A stretch of DNA of 64,000 nt from UBA7239 sp964509075 (GTDB taxonomy: Bacteria > Pseudomonadota > Gammaproteobacteria > Pseudomonadales > UBA7239): the NCBI GenBank assembly GCA_964509075.1, contig CAZDWC010000010.1, positions 99,417 to 163,416 on the forward strand, in the 5' to 3' direction. Positions 10,338-19,193 of the stretch are shown in pieces. The translations under genes were made by a program, and so were the position numbers. The notes beneath the pieces were generated by a model that saw nothing but the letters and a program-made list of their open reading frames with translations, ran no database searches and was not told the DNA's origin. Each line of letters begins with the position of its first letter. Within the stretch, counting starts at the first letter, position 1.

Positions 10338-11312
10338 ATGACCGACAAGCAGGCCAGGCCTAAATTGGCCGTGGTGATGGATCCCATCCAGCACATCCAC
10401 TACAAGAAAGACACCACCCTCGCCATGCTGTGGGCAGCTGCCGAGGCCGGCTTCGAGCTGTTCTACATGGAATTGCCCCATCTGCTGCTGCGCGACGGTG
10501 AAGCGCGAGGCTTGCTGCACCCGCTGCAGGTCAGGCGCGATGCCGACAACTGGTTCACTCTTGGCGCAGCAGAGGAGCAACCGCTGTCGGTACTGGATGT
10601 GATCCTGATGCGCAAGGATCCACCCTTCGACATGGATTACATTTACGCCACCTATATTCTCGAGCAGGCCGAGGCCGCCGGCGTACTGGTTGCCAACCAG
10701 CCCACCAGCCTGCGCAACTGCAACGAAAAGCTGTTTGCCGCCCATTTTCCGCAATGCTCACCAACCCTGCTGGTCAGCAGCGATGCCGCCACACTGCGCG
10801 CCTTCCAGCGCGAACATGGCGATGTGGTACTGAAACCGCTCGACGGCATGGGCGGCCGCTCCGTGTTTCGTGTAAAACCGGGCGACGACAACCTGGGCGT
10901 GATCATCGAGACGCTGACCGCGCACGGCCGCCATCCCATCATGGCCCAGCGCTTCCTGCCGGAGATTGCCGATGGCGACAAGCGCATCCTGTTGATCGAT
11001 GGCGAGCCGGTCTCGCACTGCCTGGCGCGCATCCCCATGAGCGGCGAGAACCGCGGCAACCTCGCTGCCGGCGGTCACGGGGAAGTGCGGCCACTGACCG
11101 AGCGCGACCGCTGGATCGCCGCACAAGTGGCACCGGAACTGCGCCGGCGCAAGCTTTATTTCGTCGGGCTCGACGTGATTGGCAATTACCTCACCGAAAT
11201 CAACGTCACCAGCCCGACTTGCCTGCGCGAGATTGAATCCGCCACTGGCGTCGCCATTGCTGCACAATTTATCAAGGTACTGCAACAGAAACTGGCAGCG
11301 ACGCCGGAGTGA
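10338..11312 (+). CDS. gshB: Glutathione synthetase
   Basis: ATP-dependent ligase joining gamma-glutamylcysteine and glycine, the second step of glutathione synthesis; cytoplasmic. At 324 residues it has normal family length. The N-terminal domain includes the typical MDPIQHIHYKKDTTLAML start. The ATP-grasp part includes VVLKPLDGMGGRSVFRV near residue 165 and TEINVTSPTCLREIE near residue 285, matching the family signature. It overlaps the next gene by one base (TGATG). The partner enzyme gshA is also in this window, at 59194. Placement next to a tonB-like gene and divergent from pilG is as in Pseudomonas. Confidence 0.97.
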   Translation: MTDKQARPKLAVVMDPIQHIHYKKDTTLAMLWAAAEAGFELFYMELPHLLLRDGEARGLLHPLQVRRDADNWFTLGAAEEQPLSVLDVILMRKDPPFDMDYIYATYILEQAEAAGVLVANQPTSLRNCNEKLFAAHFPQCSPTLLVSSDAATLRAFQREHGDVVLKPLDGMGGRSVFRVKPGDDNLGVIIETLTAHGRHPIMAQRFLPEIADGDKRILLIDGEPVSHCLARIPMSGENRGNLAAGGHGEVRPLTERDRWIAAQVAPELRRRKLYFVGLDVIGNYLTEINVTSPTCLREIESATGVAIAAQFIKVLQQKLAATPE

Positions 11313-12256
11313 TGCGCGTGAAGAAACGCAAGAAAAACCAGCCGGCTCTCGACCTGCACGATCTCGACATCAACACCAGCGCCTCCACGCCTGTCAGTGG
11401 CGGTGACCGCCTGAGTTTCACCGGCTTCGTGGCGATTGTCGTGCATGCCATCATCATTCTCGGCGTCAGCTTTTCCCTTTACAGCCGCAAACACATTCCA
11501 CCGACGCTGGAAGTAACGCTCGCCCAGCACGCGGAAACCACCGCCCCAGAGGATGCCGACTATCTGGCACAACACCACCAGCAAGCCAGCGGCACACTCG
11601 ACAAGAAAGCGGAGCTGACTACCGACAAGCGCGCGGATTTTGCCGACACCACCATCCGCGCCGTGAACCCTGATCTGCAAAAACAGAAACTGACACCGGA
11701 CACCACCAAAAATCCACAACTGGTCAGCACCAGCGCCAAAACCAGCAAGGCCACACCACAAGAAAAAAACCGGGACAATAATCCGCAAACAAAACCACAG
11801 CCCGGAGAAGACGACGAAGATTCGCTTTCCAATAATGAAATCGCCAGCCTGCAGGCAAAACTGGCGCAGCAACGCCAACAGTACGCCAAGCGCCCGCGCG
11901 TCAAGACACTGACCTCCGTCGCCACCCGCGCCAGCAGTGATGCCGAGTACCTGAACCTCTGGCAGGAAAAAATCGAACTGATTGGAAACCTCAATTATCC
12001 GGATGAAGCGCGTCGCAAAAAACTTTACGGCCAGCTGCGACTGCTGGTTTCCGTACTGCCGGACGGCTCGGTGCACAACGTCGAAGTACTTGAATCCTCA
12101 GGACAACGCATACTGGACGATGCCGCCATCCGTATCGTCAGACTCGCTGCGCCTTTTGCTGCTTTTCCACCGGCACTGAAAAAAGATGTCGACCGTCTCG
12201 AAATCATCCGCACCTGGAAATTTGAAAAAGGTGACCGACTGACCAGCAGCCAGTAA
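11312..12256 (+). CDS. TonB-family energy transducer (TonB3-like)
   Basis: Inner-membrane-anchored periplasmic protein of 314 residues. A cytoplasmic basic N-terminus is followed by a single membrane helix at about residues 36-56. A long polar Gln/Lys/Thr-rich linker spans about 60-220, and a TonB C-terminal domain covers about 225-305 (NYPDEARRKKLYGQLRLLV ... DDAAIRIVRLAAPF). The start ATG overlaps the gshB stop; an in-frame GTG three bases earlier is also possible. In P. aeruginosa the gene in this position is tonB3, reported to be needed for twitching motility. That fits the adjacent Pil-Chp operon, but the assignment is by synteny, and no exbB/exbD is nearby. Confidence 0.85.
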   Translation: MRVKKRKKNQPALDLHDLDINTSASTPVSGGDRLSFTGFVAIVVHAIIILGVSFSLYSRKHIPPTLEVTLAQHAETTAPEDADYLAQHHQQASGTLDKKAELTTDKRADFADTTIRAVNPDLQKQKLTPDTTKNPQLVSTSAKTSKATPQEKNRDNNPQTKPQPGEDDEDSLSNNEIASLQAKLAQQRQQYAKRPRVKTLTSVATRASSDAEYLNLWQEKIELIGNLNYPDEARRKKLYGQLRLLVSVLPDGSVHNVEVLESSGQRILDDAAIRIVRLAAPFAAFPPALKKDVDRLEIIRTWKFEKGDRLTSSQ

Positions 12257-12291
12257 CTCCGGCAACTATCACAACTACGCAGACCATTGCC

Positions 12292-13737
12292 ATGCCGCCA
12301 CTGACACAGCCATTCCCGCCATCACAGGCAAATCGATGGTCGACGTTAGCCATTGTTGCCAGCTGGCTGACAGCACGGGTTTACGCCTATTACCACAACT
12401 GGGCTTTTTTCAAACCGGCAAACGCTGATTACAGCACATTTCACATGTGGTACCTGCCACCAGACTACATCAAGGATCATTTCTGGGAATCACTGCTTTA
12501 CCTGCGTGGCGAACCACCACTGCCGCAGACGATACTCGGCATTCTGATGAAAATTTTCGATTGGCCGCTGGAGTATCCGTTCGACTCTTTCCTGCTGTCT
12601 GCAATGACACTGGTCAGTGCCGTTCTGATGCGCGACATCATGATGCGCTACAACTTCCGCTGCATCACTTCTACTGCACTGGCCAGCATCTGGTGCCTGA
12701 CACCCGGCAGTGTAGCCGTGGAAATCGACGCCTTTCCCATTGCTTTCTACGAAGCACTCCCGGCATTTTTTCTTGTCATCGCTCTCTGGCTTTGCATCCG
12801 CACACAGACAACAAACGACACTAAAACCATGTGGCAGTTTGGGGCGGTGAATGCTGCCATTTCCATGTCGCGTTCAACGCTGTCATGGTTTTTTGTCATC
12901 CCGGTTTTCATCAGCCTTTTTTTTCGCGGCAAAGGCAAAATCATCGCCGGCACACTGGCGCTGTTGGTGCAATTACTGTGGGCCGGGAAAAACTTTGCGG
13001 TCTACCAGCAATTCCATCTGGAAACCGCTTCCGATGTCGGCCAGAACATTTTCAGCACTATTCTCAATACCGGCAATGCCGACAGCTTCATCCGCTACAG
13101 TCAAACCACGCATCCGGATAATCCTTTTGTTGCTCGCGGCCTGCCTTGCCTTGCGGCGCTGGACCTGGCCTGCGTCGCAGCCACACTACCGGACACCCGC
13201 GCGCTGGACACACAGCTCGCACGCGCCATCCCTGAGCAAGATCAGCTGTATGGCGAAACCTACTTCATGCACGCACTCTCCAGCCAGCTGAAACCGCTTT
13301 ATTTCGATTACCTGCTGCACAATCCAGCGCGTGCACTGGACATGCTGTCAAAATCCTACCGGCTGTTCTGGGGCAGGATTTACTGGCAGGTTCCCTATAT
13401 ACCGGGCCTGGATACCGACAAACTCACTCTCGACGTCGCCGCCACCATGGAGTGGTACAAATACTTCTGCATCGCCGTAATCCACTCATTCACACTGGCA
13501 GCCGTGCTTGTGATTTTCGTCCGCATCGCCAAGGGCCAACGACCCGACGCCTTGCAACTCGGCTTGCTCTACGCCGTCGCCGCGCTGGCCTATGTCGGCA
13601 TTGTTTCTTCATTCGGCGATCATGGTGAAAACGCGCGCTACCGCGTTGCGGTGGAGCCGATTGTCTGGCTCCTGCCCTTCATGACACTCGCCTGCCTGCA
13701 GGCATTACGCAAAGGGCGCGCAGCCGGCGCCGAGTAG
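12292..13737 (+). CDS. Polytopic membrane protein, possible GT-C-type glycosyltransferase
   Basis: Unrecognised integral membrane protein of 481 residues with roughly ten hydrophobic segments. The first extracytoplasmic region holds ESLLYLRGEPPLPQTILG (about residues 65-82), reminiscent of the sequence after the first helix of GT-C/PMT-like membrane proteins, which suggests a lipid-linked sugar transferase. No catalytic acidic pair can be assigned with confidence. It starts 35 bases after the tonB-like gene and ends 41 bases before arsR, so it may be read from the gshB promoter. It interrupts the gene order I would expect from Pseudomonas and marks the left end of the accessory block. Confidence 0.6.
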   Translation: MPPLTQPFPPSQANRWSTLAIVASWLTARVYAYYHNWAFFKPANADYSTFHMWYLPPDYIKDHFWESLLYLRGEPPLPQTILGILMKIFDWPLEYPFDSFLLSAMTLVSAVLMRDIMMRYNFRCITSTALASIWCLTPGSVAVEIDAFPIAFYEALPAFFLVIALWLCIRTQTTNDTKTMWQFGAVNAAISMSRSTLSWFFVIPVFISLFFRGKGKIIAGTLALLVQLLWAGKNFAVYQQFHLETASDVGQNIFSTILNTGNADSFIRYSQTTHPDNPFVARGLPCLAALDLACVAATLPDTRALDTQLARAIPEQDQLYGETYFMHALSSQLKPLYFDYLLHNPARALDMLSKSYRLFWGRIYWQVPYIPGLDTDKLTLDVAATMEWYKYFCIAVIHSFTLAAVLVIFVRIAKGQRPDALQLGLLYAVAALAYVGIVSSFGDHGENARYRVAVEPIVWLLPFMTLACLQALRKGRAAGAE

Positions 13738-13751
13738 TGAGCGCTTTATTA

Positions 13752-13777
13752 TTTCAATAATTCTTGTATTATTGAAA
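13752..13777. promoter_or_regulatory. ArsR operator palindrome overlapping the ars promoter
   Basis: A perfect 10-bp inverted repeat (TTTCAATAAT / ATTATTGAAA) with a 6-base spacer ends two bases before the arsR ATG. A TATTAT -10-like hexamer (13767-13772) lies inside it. ArsR-family repressors bind such AT-rich palindromes, so it is the likely autoregulatory operator. The AUG falls about 7 bases after the hexamer, where transcription would start. Confidence 0.7.
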
Positions 13778-13778
13778 A

Positions 13779-14114
13779 ATGGATAATGCAACCGCCACCA
13801 CACTCTTCGAATCCCTGTCTTCCGGCATCCGGCTGGATATTTTTCGCCTGCTGGTCAAAACCGGGCCAGACGGCATGATCGCCGGCGACATCGCCACCGC
13901 GCTGGCGCTACCGGCCAACAATGCATCCTTCCATCTGAAAACCCTGACCCAGGGCGGACTGCTCCGCGTGGAGCAACAGGGGCGATACCAGCGTTACCGC
14001 GCCAACATGGCCCTGATGAACGAACTGATCGACTACCTGACGGCCGAGTGCTGCGCCGGCCACCCCGAACAATGCACGGCACCCCGTCCCGATTGCTGCG
14101 AGCCCTCAACATGA
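13779..14114 (+). CDS. arsR: ArsR-family arsenite-responsive repressor
   Basis: Winged-helix repressor of 111 residues. The HTH is at about residues 32-60 (GDIATALALPANNASFHLKTL), followed by the beta-wing. The C-terminus carries C91-C92 and C99 (ECCAGHPEQC), plus a further CC pair at about 106-107. This resembles the C-terminal As(III) site of the Acidithiobacillus-type ArsR (paired Cys plus a third) rather than the alpha-3 CVC site of plasmid R773 ArsR. Its stop overlaps the arsC start (ATGA). There is no clear Shine-Dalgarno sequence: the operator sits immediately in front of the start codon. Confidence 0.93.
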   Translation: MDNATATTLFESLSSGIRLDIFRLLVKTGPDGMIAGDIATALALPANNASFHLKTLTQGGLLRVEQQGRYQRYRANMALMNELIDYLTAECCAGHPEQCTAPRPDCCEPST

Positions 14115-14605
14115 ACGTCCTGTTTCTCTGTACCGGTAACTCCTGCCGCTCCATCCTCGGCGAAGCCACCTTCAACCACCTCGCACCCGCGGGCTGGCAG
14201 GCATGCAGTGCCGGCAGCAAGCCTGCGGGTTATGTGCATCCGCGATCACTGGCCTTGCTGGCGCGCGAGGGCATACGCAGCGAGGGCTACCACAGCAAAT
14301 CCTGGGATGATTTGCCCGTCACGCCGGATGTTGTCATCACCGTCTGCGGCAGCGCCGCCGGCGAAACCTGCCCTGCGCTGCTTTTGTCAAACGGCACGGG
14401 GGGCAACGTTTTGCGCGTGCACTGGGGTGTGGAGGATCCGGCACACGCCACAGGCACGGATGCGGAAATCGATGCCGCTTTCATGACCGCCTACACGATT
14501 CTACGCAAACGCATCGAAGCCTTTCTGGCGCTGCCACTGGCACAACTGCAACACACACCTGACCAGCTCAAGCGCGAGATGGACAGGATCGCGACCATCC
14601 TCTGA
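14111..14605 (+). CDS. arsC: Arsenate reductase, low-molecular-weight phosphatase (thioredoxin-type) family
   Basis: Cytoplasmic reductase converting arsenate to arsenite for export. This 164-residue protein has the LMW-PTPase loop CTGNSCRS at residues 8-15 (CX5R) directly after the first strand, as in ArsC of the Staphylococcus/Bacillus class. Distal cysteines that could relay the disulfide occur near residues 78 and 86. ATG 14111 overlaps the arsR stop. An upstream in-frame extension is discarded because it would encode an unrelated basic segment inside arsR. Confidence 0.92.
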   Translation: MNVLFLCTGNSCRSILGEATFNHLAPAGWQACSAGSKPAGYVHPRSLALLAREGIRSEGYHSKSWDDLPVTPDVVITVCGSAAGETCPALLLSNGTGGNVLRVHWGVEDPAHATGTDAEIDAAFMTAYTILRKRIEAFLALPLAQLQHTPDQLKREMDRIATIL

Positions 14606-14615
14606 GGAAACCGGC

Positions 14616-14969
14616 ATGAGCAACATCCAGATTTACGATCCTGTCCTGTGCTGCAGCAGCGGCGTGTGCGGCGTCGATGTCGATCAACAACTGGTCAACG
14701 TGGCTGCCAATATCGAGTGGGCAAAACAGAACGGCGCGCACATCGAGCGCTTCAATCTCGGCCAGGAACCGCTGGCATTTGCCGAACAGCCCTTGATCAA
14801 AACCTATCTCGAACGCTTTGGCGAGAAAAGTCTGCCGGTGATGCTGGTGGATGGCGAAATTGCCATCGCCGGCCGTTACCCGACGCGGGAAGAACTGGCG
14901 CGCGTAGCGGGTATTACACTCGCGTGCCAGCCAGAACCCGGCTGTTGCCCCGGCAAGAAATGCTGCTGA
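14616..14969 (+). CDS. arsD: ArsD arsenite metallochaperone
   Basis: Arsenite chaperone that hands As(III) to the ArsA ATPase. At 117 residues it has normal length. The functional triad C12-C13-C18 is exactly in place (CCSSGVC), and the vicinal pairs CC at the C-terminus (GCCPGKKCC) resemble those of R773 ArsD. Its stop overlaps the arsA start by one base (TGATG), so the two are translationally coupled, consistent with a 1:1 partnership. Confidence 0.95.
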   Translation: MSNIQIYDPVLCCSSGVCGVDVDQQLVNVAANIEWAKQNGAHIERFNLGQEPLAFAEQPLIKTYLERFGEKSLPVMLVDGEIAIAGRYPTREELARVAGITLACQPEPGCCPGKKCC

Positions 14970-16759
14970 TGACTGCGCAAACACCGATACAGTTTCTCGC
15001 AGAGCCGCCGCGTTTTTTGTTTTTTACCGGCAAGGGTGGTGTAGGCAAAACCTCGGTTGCCTGTGCAGCGGCGATTCATCTTGCCGCGCAGGGCAAACGT
15101 GTATTGCTGGTCAGCACCGATCCTGCATCCAATGTCGGCCAGGTTTTCGGCGTCACAATTGGCAATCACATTCTTGCCATTGAAGCCGTTTCCGGTTTGT
15201 CGGCACTGGAAATTGATCCGCAGGCCGCAGCACAACAATACCGCGACCGCATTGTCGGCCCGGTGCGCGGCGTATTGCCTGATGCCGTGGTAAAAGGCAT
15301 CGAGGAACAATTGTCCGGTGCCTGCACCACGGAAATCGCAGCGTTTGATGAATTCACGGCGCTGCTCACCGACGATGCACTGCACACGCGTTTCGAACAT
15401 ATTATTTTCGATACCGCACCCACGGGCCACACCATTCGCCTGCTGCAATTGCCGGGCGAGTGGAGCCATTTTCTCGATACCGGCAAAGGCGATGCCTCCT
15501 GTCTCGGGCCGCTGGCTGGTCTGGAAAAACAGCGCGCGCGTTATGCAGAAGCTGTCACCACACTGATGGACAAACAGCGCACACGGCTGGTATTGGTCGC
15601 GCGTGCACAGCAGGCCGCGCTGCGCGAAGCCGCGCGCACGCAAGGCGAACTGGCTGCCATCGGTTTGCAGGAAGCCTATCTGGTCATCAATGGCGTGATG
15701 CCGGAAAGTGAAGCGACACATGATGCACTTGCCGCAGCCGTGATTCGTCGCGAGCGCATCGCTCTCGACAATATGCCGGATGCACTGAAACCCCTGCCAA
15801 CCGATTTCCTGGCGCTGAAAGCGTTCAACCTGGTGGGACTGGATGCACTGCGCCACTTGTTCAGCGATGCTGCAGCACTCACTGATCACACAGCACAAAA
15901 CGCAATGCCTGCGCTACCGACACTCGCCACTCTCGTCGATGACATCGCCAGCGACGGTCACGGCCTTATCATGGTGATGGGCAAAGGCGGCGTCGGCAAA
16001 ACCACACTGGCCGCAGCGATTGCCGTCGCACTCGCCGCGCGCGGCCTGCCCGTGCATCTCACCACGTCCGACCCCGCTGCGCATTTGACGGAAACACTGG
16101 CCGCGACACTGGAGCATTTGCAGGTCAGCCGCATTGATCCGCACACCGAAACGGAAAACTACCGGCAACACGTTTTGCAGAGCAAAGGCGCCACGCTCGA
16201 CGCAGCAGGCCGTGCGATGCTGGAAGAAGACTTGCGCTCACCCTGCACGGAAGAGATTGCGGTATTCCAGGCCTTCTCACGCATCATTCGCGAAGCGGGA
16301 AAAAAATTCGTGGTGATGGACACCGCACCCACAGGACACACCTTGTTGCTGCTCGATGCCACTGGCGCCTATCACCGCGATGTGGTGCGACAGATGAGCG
16401 ACAGCCATGTGCATTTCACCACACCGATGATGCAGCTGCAGGATCAACAGCAAACCAAAGTACTGATCGCGACACTGGCGGAAACCACGCCAGTGCTGGA
16501 GGCAGCCAATTTGCAAAGCGATCTGCGCCGTGCCGGCATTGAGCCGTGGGCGTGGATTATCAACAACAGCATTGCCGCCACACAGACACAATCACCGCTA
16601 CTGCTGCAACGCGCGCGCAATGAACTGGCGCAGATCCATCTCGTCACCACACAACACGCCAAACGTTGCGCAGTGGTACCGTTGCAAATCGAGGAGCCCG
16701 TCGGCGCTGCACGCCTGCTGCAACTGACACAAGCATCACCATCCGGACATCCAGCATGA
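14969..16759 (+). CDS. arsA: ArsA arsenite-stimulated efflux-pump ATPase
   Basis: Two-domain ATPase of 597 residues that energises arsenite efflux. The A1 half has P-loop GKGGVGKTS near residue 20 and DTAPTGHTIRLL near 150. The A2 half has GKGGVGKTT near 338 and DTAPTGHTLLLL near 455. The three metalloid-binding cysteines of R773 ArsA (113, 172, 422) have counterparts at C119, C178 and C426, so the protein should be As(III)-activated. ATG 14969 overlaps the arsD stop; the upstream open frame is only a shadow over arsD. ArsA here is paired with an Acr3 rather than an ArsB permease. Confidence 0.96.
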   Translation: MTAQTPIQFLAEPPRFLFFTGKGGVGKTSVACAAAIHLAAQGKRVLLVSTDPASNVGQVFGVTIGNHILAIEAVSGLSALEIDPQAAAQQYRDRIVGPVRGVLPDAVVKGIEEQLSGACTTEIAAFDEFTALLTDDALHTRFEHIIFDTAPTGHTIRLLQLPGEWSHFLDTGKGDASCLGPLAGLEKQRARYAEAVTTLMDKQRTRLVLVARAQQAALREAARTQGELAAIGLQEAYLVINGVMPESEATHDALAAAVIRRERIALDNMPDALKPLPTDFLALKAFNLVGLDALRHLFSDAAALTDHTAQNAMPALPTLATLVDDIASDGHGLIMVMGKGGVGKTTLAAAIAVALAARGLPVHLTTSDPAAHLTETLAATLEHLQVSRIDPHTETENYRQHVLQSKGATLDAAGRAMLEEDLRSPCTEEIAVFQAFSRIIREAGKKFVVMDTAPTGHTLLLLDATGAYHRDVVRQMSDSHVHFTTPMMQLQDQQQTKVLIATLAETTPVLEAANLQSDLRRAGIEPWAWIINNSIAATQTQSPLLLQRARNELAQIHLVTTQHAKRCAVVPLQIEEPVGAARLLQLTQASPSGHPA

Positions 16760-17784
16760 ATTTTTTTGAACGCTATCTCACCGCCTGGGTACTGCTCTGC
16801 ATCGTCACCGGTATTGCACTCGGACAATTTCTGCCGGGATTGAGCCATGCCATTGGCGGCATGGAAGTGGCAAAAGTGAACCTGCCGGTGGGTTTGCTGA
16901 TCTGGGTGATGATTATCCCGATGCTGATGAAAGTGGATTTCGGCGCACTGCATGAAATTCGCCAGCATGTGCGCGGCATTGGCGTCACGCTGTTCGTGAA
17001 CTGGCTGGTGAAACCGTTTTCGATGGCATTGCTCGGCTGGCTGTTCATCCGTCACTGGTTTGCACCATTACTGCCAGCGGAACAGATTGACAGTTATATC
17101 GCCGGATTGATTCTGCTCGCCGCTGCACCGTGCACGGCGATGGTCTTTGTGTGGAGCAAACTCACCAACGGCCACCCGCTGTTCACGCTGTCGCAAGTGG
17201 CGATCAACGACACCATTATGGTGTTTGCATTTGCGCCTATCGTCGGTTTGCTGCTGGGCATTTCCAGCATCAGCGTGCCGTGGGCGACATTGCTGACTTC
17301 CGTCGTGCTCTACATCGTCATCCCCGTCATCATCGCGCAAGTGTTGCGCAAACTGCTGCTCGGCAAAGGCACACAACATTTTGAACAGGTGATGGAGAAA
17401 ATCGGCCCGTGGTCGATCACTGCGTTGCTGGCCACGCTGGTGCTGCTGTTTGCTTTCCAGGGCGAAGCCATCATCAAACAGCCATTGGTCATCGCCTTGC
17501 TCGCCGTGCCGATCCTGATCCAGGTAATTTTCAATTCTGCACTGGCTTACTGGCTCAATCGCACGCTGGGCGAAGCGCACAACGTCGCCTGCCCCTCGGC
17601 ACTGATCGGCGCCTCGAATTTTTTTGAACTCGCCGTTGCCGCCGCCATTTCCCTGTTCGGTTTTGAATCCGGCGCAGCACTGGCAACCGTTGTCGGCGTC
17701 TTGATTGAAGTGCCGGTGATGCTGGCCGTGGTGCGCGTCGTCAATGCCAGCAAACACTGGTACGAAGCCGGCAAGCACCCATGA
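16756..17784 (+). CDS. acr3: Acr3-family arsenite efflux permease
   Basis: Inner-membrane arsenite exporter of 342 residues with about ten membrane helices. Family hallmarks are AAPCTAMVFVWS near residue 130, whose Cys is essential in characterised Acr3 proteins, and ALIGASNFFELAVA near residue 285. The start overlaps the arsA stop (ATGA), and its own stop overlaps the next gene (ATGA). It is the transport component of this ars operon. Confidence 0.95.
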   Translation: MNFFERYLTAWVLLCIVTGIALGQFLPGLSHAIGGMEVAKVNLPVGLLIWVMIIPMLMKVDFGALHEIRQHVRGIGVTLFVNWLVKPFSMALLGWLFIRHWFAPLLPAEQIDSYIAGLILLAAAPCTAMVFVWSKLTNGHPLFTLSQVAINDTIMVFAFAPIVGLLLGISSISVPWATLLTSVVLYIVIPVIIAQVLRKLLLGKGTQHFEQVMEKIGPWSITALLATLVLLFAFQGEAIIKQPLVIALLAVPILIQVIFNSALAYWLNRTLGEAHNVACPSALIGASNFFELAVAAAISLFGFESGAALATVVGVLIEVPVMLAVVRVVNASKHWYEAGKHP

Positions 17785-18563
17785 TCGAGTGGGAATCCTT
17801 TCCCGGCCCGTACACGCCCGGCAAACCGTTCGTCCACAATGATCGCGGCCATTTACTGTTGCAGTTTGGCCCGGCCAGTGTGCAGAGCCAGATGCAGGTG
17901 GATGACCCGCTGCGCCTCACACTCGGTTACACACGCACGCTGATGGGCTTCCTGTTGTTTGTGTCCGAACCGCGCACCATCACCATGATCGGCCTCGGCG
18001 GCGGTTCGCTGCCCAAATACTGCGCGCAAAAACTGCCGGAAACGCGCATTGCTGTTGTGGAGATCAATGAAGAGGTTATCGCCTTGCGCGATACTTTTCG
18101 CATCCCGAAAGACAGCGAGAACTTCCATATTCACTGCGCTGACGGTGCAGCGTTTATCGCACAGCGCGAAAACAGCGAAGACGTGATTGTCGTCGACGGC
18201 TTTGATCTGGAAGGCCAGGCACCGACGCTGTGTACAGAACGTTTTTACAACGACTGCTATCGCGCCTTGCGCGACGGTGGCGTCATGGCCGTCAATCTGT
18301 CCGAAAATTCGAAACAGCATGCCACCTTTATCAAACGCATGCGAAATTGCTTCAATGATGCGGTGATTGTTGTCGCCGCCGAAGACTGTACCAACAAGAT
18401 CGTGTTTGCACTGAAGCCCGGCAACACGGAGTCAACCGTAGCACCTTCCGAACAAAACCTGCTGGCGCGTGCAGCAGCACTCGACAAACAACATCCCATC
18501 TCATTCCGGCACATGGTCGAACGCATGGCGATGAACAGACATAACACGCTGCTTACGCCGTAA
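17781..18563 (+). CDS. Spermidine-synthase-like (SpeE-fold) protein in the ars operon
   Basis: SAM-binding Rossmann protein of 260 residues related to polyamine aminopropyltransferases. Nucleotide-binding motifs are MIGLGGGSLPKY near residue 70, AVVEINEEVI near 90 and HCADGAAFI near 115. The catalytic loop that usually reads DSSDP reads VVDGFDLEG (near residue 140). This suggests it does not use putrescine in the standard way and may be a related transferase or methyltransferase. It overlaps the acr3 stop by four bases, so it is the sixth cistron of the ars operon and translationally coupled to the pump. No speD or other polyamine gene is nearby. The function in arsenic handling is unknown. 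Confidence 0.8.
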   Translation: MIEWESFPGPYTPGKPFVHNDRGHLLLQFGPASVQSQMQVDDPLRLTLGYTRTLMGFLLFVSEPRTITMIGLGGGSLPKYCAQKLPETRIAVVEINEEVIALRDTFRIPKDSENFHIHCADGAAFIAQRENSEDVIVVDGFDLEGQAPTLCTERFYNDCYRALRDGGVMAVNLSENSKQHATFIKRMRNCFNDAVIVVAAEDCTNKIVFALKPGNTESTVAPSEQNLLARAAALDKQHPISFRHMVERMAMNRHNTLLTP

Positions 18564-18570
18564 GCAGCGT
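18546..18570. terminator. Hairpin at the end of the ars operon
   Basis: A perfect 11-bp inverted repeat (ACGCTGCTTAC / GTAAGCAGCGT) with a 3-base loop overlaps the stop codon of the SpeE-like gene. There is no clear U-tract, so it may be a weak terminator or a message-stabilising hairpin between two convergent genes. Confidence 0.5.
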
Positions 18571-18586
18571 ACTCTTACCGCTCTGC

Positions 18587-19066
18587 TTATTCTGCCGGCA
18601 CATCCACACCTTGCTTCTGTGCACGCTCTTGTATCATCTTGCGATGCTCGGCACGGATCTGGTCACGCTCCTTGTCTGACTTCGCCGCACGAATACGTTC
18701 CTGATGCATATTGCGCTCCTGCTCCGTCATCAGGTGCTCGCCATAAATGCGATCTCGCGCATGTGCCTGCTGCTGCACTTGCTCACCAGCCGCCTTGCCC
18801 TGTCCACCTTGTTGTTGCTGGTTCTCTACCTGCTGGCGCTCTCTGGACTGCTGCTGCCCTTTGGCGCGCTGCTTCTCGCGAATGCGCAGTTCCTCTGCAT
18901 CCATCACATGTTCACGCTTGCCCTGGCCTCCGCCCATATGCGGCCCGCCACCCCCGCCTTGTGCAAGCACCGGCTGCACAAGTACGGCCGACAACAATCC
19001 GACGGCGATTACACCCGACAAACTACCAGACAAACACTTTCCACTATCTTTTTGGCATTGCTTCAT
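18587..19066 (-). CDS. Secreted Gln/Arg-rich hypothetical protein
   Basis: Unassigned 159-residue protein. A signal peptide (about residues 15-36, ending VLA) is followed by a Gly-rich patch GGGGGPHMGGG and a highly charged, Gln-rich helical region to the end. The C-terminal third (GEHLMTEQERNMHQERIRAA) resembles short helical motifs repeated in LTXXQ/Spy-like periplasmic proteins, but similarity is too low to name a family. No Cys in the mature part. It is divergent from the large barrel gene at 19292, and the two share a palindromic site at 19194-19209. Confidence 0.65.
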   Translation of the reverse strand: MKQCQKDSGKCLSGSLSGVIAVGLLSAVLVQPVLAQGGGGGPHMGGGQGKREHVMDAEELRIREKQRAKGQQQSRERQQVENQQQQGGQGKAAGEQVQQQAHARDRIYGEHLMTEQERNMHQERIRAAKSDKERDQIRAEHRKMIQERAQKQGVDVPAE

Positions 19067-19193
19067 GACATAACCCTCGTAGCATTACAATTTTCAAGGA
19101 GGAAGTTCCTGCCATCCACTCCGTTGACACAACACCAACGACACTCAATCGCCCCCTTGCGCCCTCATCGTGCGTTTAACTGACTTGGAAGTC

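Noticed and set aside
14876..15898. 340-residue minus-strand open frame opposite arsA
   Set aside because: ArsA on the plus strand is certain by its P-loops and cysteines; the antisense frame has shadow composition.
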